64,000 bases of DNA, from the NCBI GenBank assembly GCA_036502625.1, contig DASXYG010000002.1, positions 101,447 to 165,446 on the forward strand, written 5' to 3'. A model generated the notes under the pieces. The model saw only the letters and a program-made list of their open reading frames with translations, ran no database searches and was not told the DNA's origin. The DNA is from DASXYG01 sp036502625 (GTDB taxonomy: Bacteria > Actinomycetota > Actinomycetes > Streptosporangiales > Streptosporangiaceae). Below, in pieces: positions 59,767 through 64,000 of the stretch (within the stretch, counting starts at the first letter, position 1; every line of letters starts with the position of its first letter). The translations under genes were made by a program, and so were the position numbers.

Positions 59767-61017
59767 TCAGGCCCGTCCGTGCGAGACGCGGGATCTGCGG
59801 GCCAGGGAGTCAAGCGCCACGGCGATCAGCAGCACCGCGCCGGTCACCATGAACCGGAACGACGAGCTGAGGTTCAGCAGCGTCAGGCCGCTGGCGATCG
59901 ACTGGATGACCATGACGCCGAGCAGCGCGGAGAACGCGTTGCCGCGCCCGCCGAACAGGCTCGTGCCGCCGATGACGGCCGCGGCGATGGCGTTGAGGTT
60001 GACGTCGCCGGTGCCGCTCGACTGGTTGGCCGCGGCCAGCCGCGCCGCCGCCAGCACACCGCCGACCGCGGCGAGCGTGGCGCAGGCGATGAACGCCGAG
60101 GTGTAGATGAACTTGACGTTGATGCCCGCGCGCCGCGCCGCCTCGACGTTGCCGCCGACGGCGTACACGGACGTGCCGTGCTTCGTCCGCGACAGGACGT
60201 AGTGGGCGACCAGCACGAGGCCGAGGAACAGCACGAACATCCAGCCGACGCCGCGGTCGGTGTTGAGGTACCAGACGGCGAAGCCCAGCCCGACCAGCAG
60301 GATCACGCTGCGCGCCACCAGCGCCCGCATCGACGTGGCGGCCAGGGACGCGCGGCGCCGCGCCCGCGCCCGTACGTAGCCGGTGGCGAACACCGCGACG
60401 GCGGCGAGCACCGCGAGCGCGTACGCCAGCCACGGCGGCACGAACGCCACCTGCGCGAACGTCACCAGGCCCGAGTCGAACGGCAGGTTGATCGAGCCGT
60501 CGGCGCCCAGCACCCACAGTTGCACGCCGAGGAACGTCAGCAGGCCGCCCAGCGAGATCACGAAGCTGGGGATGCCGAGCCGGTTGAAGATCTGGGAGTA
60601 GATCAGCCCGATGACGCAGCCGACGGCCACCGCGGCGACCACCGCGAGCCACGCCGGGAGGTGGCGGCTGACGTACAGCACGGCCATGACCGCGCCCGTC
60701 AGGCCGCTGATCGACCCGACGGAGAGGTCGATCTGCCCGACGAGCAGCACGCACACCACGCCGAGCGCGATCACCCCGACCGGCGCCGACTCCAGCGCCA
60801 GGTTCACCAGGTTCGTGCTCGACAGGAACACCGGGTTGAGGATCTGCATCACCGTCCAGATGATGATCAGCCCGATGACCACGGGGATCGCGCCGAGGTC
60901 GCCGCCGCGGAACCTGTCGGCCAGCCGCGCGAACCCGCCGCGTACGCCGTCGTCGCCCGCCGCGCCGTCCGGCGGGTCGGTCGCGCGTACGGACGAGGCC
61001 GTACCGGTGTCACTCAT
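59767..61017 (-). CDS. Sugar ABC transporter permease, XylH-like
   Basis: A 416-residue BPD_transp_2 permease with about ten helices, longer than RbsC, as in XylH-type sugar permeases. LLVGQIDLSVGSISGL, IPSFVISLGG, YAVGGNVEAARRAGINV and AVIGGTSLFGGRGN are typical. Its start overlaps the ATPase gene by 8 bases. It imports a pentose, tetritol or related sugar with the adjacent lipoprotein. Confidence 0.92.
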   Translation of the reverse strand: MSDTGTASSVRATDPPDGAAGDDGVRGGFARLADRFRGGDLGAIPVVIGLIIIWTVMQILNPVFLSSTNLVNLALESAPVGVIALGVVCVLLVGQIDLSVGSISGLTGAVMAVLYVSRHLPAWLAVVAAVAVGCVIGLIYSQIFNRLGIPSFVISLGGLLTFLGVQLWVLGADGSINLPFDSGLVTFAQVAFVPPWLAYALAVLAAVAVFATGYVRARARRRASLAATSMRALVARSVILLVGLGFAVWYLNTDRGVGWMFVLFLGLVLVAHYVLSRTKHGTSVYAVGGNVEAARRAGINVKFIYTSAFIACATLAAVGGVLAAARLAAANQSSGTGDVNLNAIAAAVIGGTSLFGGRGNAFSALLGVMVIQSIASGLTLLNLSSSFRFMVTGAVLLIAVALDSLARRSRVSHGRA

Positions 61018-61810
61018 CTGCCGTGCCCTCCGCTGCCCTGCCCGCCGCCGCGCCGCGCCGCCGCGTGACCGCGTTGTCGGTGGCGCCGGTGATCGCCGCG
61101 ACGATCTCCTCCGAGGACGTCGCCGCGGCGTCGAACACGCCGTTGTTGCGGCCGAGCCGCAGCACCGCGACGGTGTCCGCCACCGCCTGGACGTCCGCCA
61201 TGTTGTGGCTGATCATGACCACGCCGTGGCCCTCGTCGCGCAGCCGCTCGATCAGGTTGAGCACCTCCGCGGTCTGCGCCACGCCGAGCGCCGCCGTGGG
61301 CTCGTCCAGGATGACCACCTTCGGCTCGCCGAGCAGCGACCTGGCGATCGCGACGGTCTGCCGCTGCCCGCCGGACAGCGCCGCGACGGGCACCCGTACG
61401 GTCGGGATCTTCGCGGACAGGCGGCGCAGCAGCTCGCGCGACCGCACCTCCATCGCCACGTCGTCCAGGTTGTACGGGCCGAGCTCGCGGCCGAGGAACA
61501 GGTTCTGGATGACGTTCAGGTTCTCGCACAGCGCGAGGTCCTGGAACACGGTGGCGATGCCGAGCCGCTGCGCGGCCGCCGGGTTCGGGATCTCCACGGG
61601 ACGGTCCTCGAACGTGATCGTCCCGGCGTCCGGCGGATGCACACCGGAGAGGATCTTCACGAGCGTGGACTTGCCCGCGCCGTTGTCGCCGACGATGGCG
61701 ACGACGTGCGCGGGGAGCACGTCGAGCGCCACGTCGGTCAGCGCCGCGACCGCGCCGAACGTCTTGGAGACGCCGCGCAGCGCGAGCAGCGGAGAGGTGG
61801 ACGGTTCCAT
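61010..61810 (-). CDS. Sugar ABC transporter ATP-binding protein, single-domain
   Basis: A 266-residue single ATPase, unlike the usual double RbsA/XylG. Walker A GDNGAGKST, the Q-loop VFQDLALCENL, the full signature LSGGQRQTVAIAR, Walker B VVILDEP and the H-loop ISHN are all present, so it should be active as a homodimer. The RNNGVF ending of the nucleotide domain is similar to FrcA-type proteins. It follows the lipoprotein by 4 bases and overlaps the permease start by 8. Confidence 0.92.
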   Translation of the reverse strand: MEPSTSPLLALRGVSKTFGAVAALTDVALDVLPAHVVAIVGDNGAGKSTLVKILSGVHPPDAGTITFEDRPVEIPNPAAAQRLGIATVFQDLALCENLNVIQNLFLGRELGPYNLDDVAMEVRSRELLRRLSAKIPTVRVPVAALSGGQRQTVAIARSLLGEPKVVILDEPTAALGVAQTAEVLNLIERLRDEGHGVVMISHNMADVQAVADTVAVLRLGRNNGVFDAAATSSEEIVAAITGATDNAVTRRRGAAAGRAAEGTADE

Positions 61811-61814
61811 CTGG

Positions 61815-62885
61815 CTACTTGATCCCGAGCTTGTCGCAGTCGGCCTTGTACTTCGGGGTGCAGACGTCGGAGGCCTTGAGCGCGCCGTCCGGGCCGAACA
61901 TGGCCTTCGCGACGTTCTGCTTGGTCACGACCGTGGGCACGAACAGCTCGGACGGGGTGTTGAACAGCGTCGTCTTGCCCGCCGGCTTCTTGCCCTGCAC
62001 GAACGCGTTCGCGATCTCCGCCGACGCGTTCGCGACGATCTTGATCGGCTTGGAGATGGTGTTGTACTGGTCGCCGGAGACGATCCGCTGGATGGCCGCG
62101 AGCTCCGCGTCGTTGCCGGTCACCGGGGGCAGGTTGCCGCCCGCGGCCTTGAACGCCGCGATGGTGCCGCCGCCGGTGCCGTCGTTGGCCGCCACCACGC
62201 CGGCGATCTTGTCACCGGGGAACCGCGCGATCTGGCCGGTCACCCAGTCCTGCGCCTTGCTCGGCTGCCAGTCGGGGGTGTCGTACTCGGCGAGGATCTT
62301 GAAGCCGCTCGGGTCGAGGGCGCTGTGGATGCCCTTCTTGATCAGGCCGGCCGCGGCGTCCGTCGGCGAGCCGTTGACCTCGAGCACGCCGCCCTTGGCC
62401 TTCGTCGCCTTGAGGTGGTCGACCAGCGACTGCGCGATGGACGCGCCGATCTTCTGGTTGTCGAACGAGACGTAGTAGTCGGCCTTGATCGCCGGGATCG
62501 GCCGGTCGTACGCGATCACGGCCACCTTCTGCGACTGCGCCGTACGCACGATCGAGGCGGCGGCGGCCGAGTCGACGGGGTCGATCACGATGGCCTTGAC
62601 GCCCTGCGCGAGCATCGAGCTGGCCTGCTGCTGCTGCTTCGAGGCGTCCGCGTCGGCGTTCTGGTAGAGCACCGTGCAGCTCGGGCACAGTTGCTTCATC
62701 TTGGCCTTGAACAGCGGCGCGTCGTAGCGCTCGTAGCGCGTCGAGGCCAGGTCCGGCATCAGGAAGGCGATCTTGGCGCTCTTCGCGCTCCCGCCGGAGG
62801 CACCACCTGACGACGCGCAGCCCGTGGTGGTGACGAGCATGGCCATGGCCGCCGCGCCCAACGCGATTGCCGGAAGCTTCTTCAC
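61815..62885 (-). CDS. Sugar-binding lipoprotein, XylF/RbsB-like
   Basis: A 356-residue periplasmic-binding-protein-fold lipoprotein. The signal peptide ends TTGC with Cys23; the mature part starts IAFLMPDLASTRYERYDAPLF-like (in pieces) and has AIVIDPVDSAAAASIV, VIAYDRPIPAIKADYYVSFDN, GVVAANDGTGGG and VTGNDAEL, the pattern of xylose-type binding proteins. It is the first gene of the operon. A likely promoter (minus-strand TTGACA at 62964-62959) lies upstream, overlapped by an inverted repeat. Confidence 0.92.
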   Translation of the reverse strand: MKKLPAIALGAAAMAMLVTTTGCASSGGASGGSAKSAKIAFLMPDLASTRYERYDAPLFKAKMKQLCPSCTVLYQNADADASKQQQQASSMLAQGVKAIVIDPVDSAAAASIVRTAQSQKVAVIAYDRPIPAIKADYYVSFDNQKIGASIAQSLVDHLKATKAKGGVLEVNGSPTDAAAGLIKKGIHSALDPSGFKILAEYDTPDWQPSKAQDWVTGQIARFPGDKIAGVVAANDGTGGGTIAAFKAAGGNLPPVTGNDAELAAIQRIVSGDQYNTISKPIKIVANASAEIANAFVQGKKPAGKTTLFNTPSELFVPTVVTKQNVAKAMFGPDGALKASDVCTPKYKADCDKLGIK

Positions 62886-62944
62886 TGGTTCTCCTCGTGT
62901 CCCGGGGAAGGCGCTCGGGATCTGCTCGTGAAGAACACAACACC

Positions 62945-62964
62945 TGACACGTTAGATATGTCAA
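62945..62964 (-). promoter_or_regulatory. Promoter element and overlapping inverted repeat for the sugar operon
   Basis: Reading the minus strand, a perfect TTGACA -35 is at 62964-62959 and a poor -10-like TTGTGT follows about 18 bases later. An inverted repeat TGACA-N9-TGTCA (62945-62963) overlaps the -35. It lies about 60-80 bases upstream of the lipoprotein start. Confidence 0.5.
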
Positions 62965-62982
62965 GAATGCGACGCGAAATCA

Positions 62983-62997
62983 CACGTTCGTAACGTG
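62983..62997. promoter_or_regulatory. Inverted repeat CACGTT-N3-AACGTG
   Basis: A perfect 6-bp inverted repeat with 3-base spacer in the divergent region between the sugar operon and the DeoR gene. It lies upstream of the TTGACA box and may be a second regulator site. Confidence 0.4.
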
Positions 62998-63059
62998 GAT
63001 GCGGTAGGAGAGTGCGGACGGTGTCCGTGCGGACCGGCGCTGTGCCTGGTCGGTGCGCT

Positions 63060-63086
63060 ATGTTAAGTCCGACATCGTCTTAACAT
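63060..63086. promoter_or_regulatory. Likely DeoR operator, ATGTTAAG-N11-CTTAACAT
   Basis: Perfect 8-bp arms (63060-63067 and 63079-63086) 25 bases before the DeoR start, of the right size and place for autoregulation. It differs from the two repeats nearer the lipoprotein gene. Confidence 0.6.
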
Positions 63087-63111
63087 GGACCGGTATCCGG
63101 GGAGGAGCCAG

Positions 63112-63939
63112 GTGGCAGGCGACGAGCCGACGGTCGACGCCGCGGGCGCGCGCGAGCGCCGCGACCACATCCGCCAGCGCGTGGTGGACGAGGGCTTCGT
63201 CCAGATCAGGGAGCTCGCCGAGGCGTACGACGTCAGCGTGATGACCATCCACCGCGACCTCGACGCCCTCCAGAGCAAGGGCTGGCTGCGGAAGGTGCGC
63301 GGCGGGGCGACCGCCCAGCCGTCCACGATGTACCACGGCGACGTCCACCACCGGCTCGAGGCCATGGCCACCGCCAAGGGGCAGCTCGCGGAGGCCGCCG
63401 TCGAACTGGTCAGGCCCGGCCAGTCCATCATGATCGACGACAGCACGACCGGCCTCTCCGTAGCGGAACTGCTCCCGCCGCGCGGCCCGCTCACCGTGAT
63501 CACGAACTTCCTCGCCCTGGTCAAGCGGGTGGCCGGGGAACCGGGCATCGACCTCATCGCCCTCGGCGGCGCGTACTACCCCGCGTACGACGCCTTCCTG
63601 GGCCTGCGCACCTGCGAGGCCGTCCGCTCCCTGCGCGCCGACATCCTGTTCATGTCGACCACCGCCATCACCAACGGCTACTGCTACCACCAGTCCCAGG
63701 AAACCGTAGCCGTGAAGCGCGCCCTGATGGACGCCGCCGACCACCGCGTCCTCCTGATCGACAACAGCAAGTTCACCAAGAACGGCCTCCACCAGTTGGC
63801 CCCTTTGACGGACTTCGACCTGGTAATCGTGGACCCCGACACCCCCGAGGAGGAGGTAGCCGCCCAACGCGCCGCCGGAGTCCCCCTCCACGTGGCCGGC
63901 ACCACCCCCCTCCCCAACTGGACCCCCACCCCACCCTGA
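63112..63939 (+). CDS. DeoR/GlpR-family sugar operon repressor
   Basis: A 275-residue regulator. The N-terminal DeoR winged HTH (residues about 14-70; VQIRELAEAYDVSVMTIHRDLDAL, in pieces, then GWLRKVRGGA) is followed by the DeoRC sugar-phosphate sensor domain (SIMIDDSTTGLSVAELL, VITNFLALVKRV, GGAYYPAYDAFLG, SRFTK-like NSKFTKNGL). GTG 63112 is preferred because GGAGGAG lies five bases upstream; the ATG at 63085 lies inside the operator. Divergent from the sugar operon, whose phosphorylated intermediate is its probable inducer. Confidence 0.9.
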   Translation: MAGDEPTVDAAGARERRDHIRQRVVDEGFVQIRELAEAYDVSVMTIHRDLDALQSKGWLRKVRGGATAQPSTMYHGDVHHRLEAMATAKGQLAEAAVELVRPGQSIMIDDSTTGLSVAELLPPRGPLTVITNFLALVKRVAGEPGIDLIALGGAYYPAYDAFLGLRTCEAVRSLRADILFMSTTAITNGYCYHQSQETVAVKRALMDAADHRVLLIDNSKFTKNGLHQLAPLTDFDLVIVDPDTPEEEVAAQRAAGVPLHVAGTTPLPNWTPTPP

Positions 63940-63983
63940 CGCGCCCTTCCCCTGACGCGCCCCTTCCCCTGCCCGCCCCTTCC
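63935..63983. repeat. Three tandem 16-17-bp C-rich repeats at the window end
   Basis: CCTGACGCGCCCTTCC, CCTGACGCGCCCCTTCC and CCTGCCCGCCCCTTCC follow one another directly; the first overlaps the DeoR stop codon. The rest of the end is a pyrimidine-rich run (63984-64000). No hairpin is evident. Confidence 0.6.
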
Positions 63984-64000
63984 TCCCACCCCCTTCTCCG

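Noticed and set aside
63935..64000. C-rich tandem repeats as a CRISPR array
   Set aside because: Units of 16-17 bp follow directly without spacers, and no cas genes are present.

Overview
The window is a 64 kb piece of a very GC-rich actinobacterial chromosome. The coding style (GTG starts, strong G/C third positions, near-AGGAGG ribosome sites) and several gene neighbourhoods (sucC-sucD-DUF6350-purN-purH...folD-DUF3017-icd; trpS-RNA-ligase-like-YihY-DacC; add/deoA/cdd with a phosphopentomutase-like mutase and PNP) fit a filamentous actinomycete. I infer a Streptosporangiales-like organism, but the sequence seen here cannot fix the genus. No tRNA, rRNA, CRISPR array, insertion sequence or prophage gene was found.

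Layout. 1-9.0 kb: end of sucC, sucD, a DUF6350 membrane protein, a metallo-beta-lactamase-fold hydrolase, an APH-type phosphotransferase, an MFS exporter and a small membrane protein on the other strand, then purN-purH. 9.1-19.9 kb: the unusual part of the window, a tandem array of five two-gene units. Each unit has a large A protein (pilin-like N-terminal membrane segment, four conserved cysteines, otherwise unrecognised) followed by a small B protein (about 140 residues, four predicted membrane helices). Two convergent DUF3592 genes close units 3 and 5. The array sits between purH and folD, which are normally close neighbours. 20-23.5 kb: folD, an FHA-HTH regulator, DUF3017, icd. 23.5-29.6 kb: an M20 amidohydrolase, the galTEK Leloir operon, a CNNM/CBS protein. 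29.7-36.9 kb: trpS, a 2'-5' RNA ligase-like protein, a secreted I36-like inhibitor, YihY, a D,D-carboxypeptidase, a methylmalonyl-CoA mutase catalytic subunit and an Rpn/PD-(D/E)XK-like protein. 37.3-39.7 kb: a YbdK-type carboxylate-amine ligase overlapping a second M20 amidohydrolase.

39.9-54.1 kb is a nucleoside uptake and salvage region: a BMP lipoprotein, a double ATPase and two permeases; cytidine deaminase, pyrimidine-nucleoside phosphorylase, adenosine deaminase; and, on the opposite strand, PNP and a phosphohexomutase-family enzyme likely to interconvert (deoxy)ribose phosphates. Imported nucleosides would be deaminated, phosphorolysed and their pentose phosphates fed to central metabolism. 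A YdeI/DUF998 pair with a divergent TetR regulator, a cupin, a PH-domain protein and an orphan ABC ATPase lie within it.

54.2-63.9 kb is a carbohydrate operon: xylose/ribose-type ABC transporter, two FGGY kinases, a histidine phosphatase, a 2-hydroxyacid dehydrogenase and a Tat-exported protein, nearly all translationally coupled. It is transcribed away from a DeoR-type repressor, with inverted repeats between them. Its substrate is unknown.

The best candidate for an undescribed system is the A/B array: repeated, housekeeping-embedded, with a shared promoter-like element and terminator cassette, conserved cysteines and a conserved aromatic C-terminus in the B proteins.
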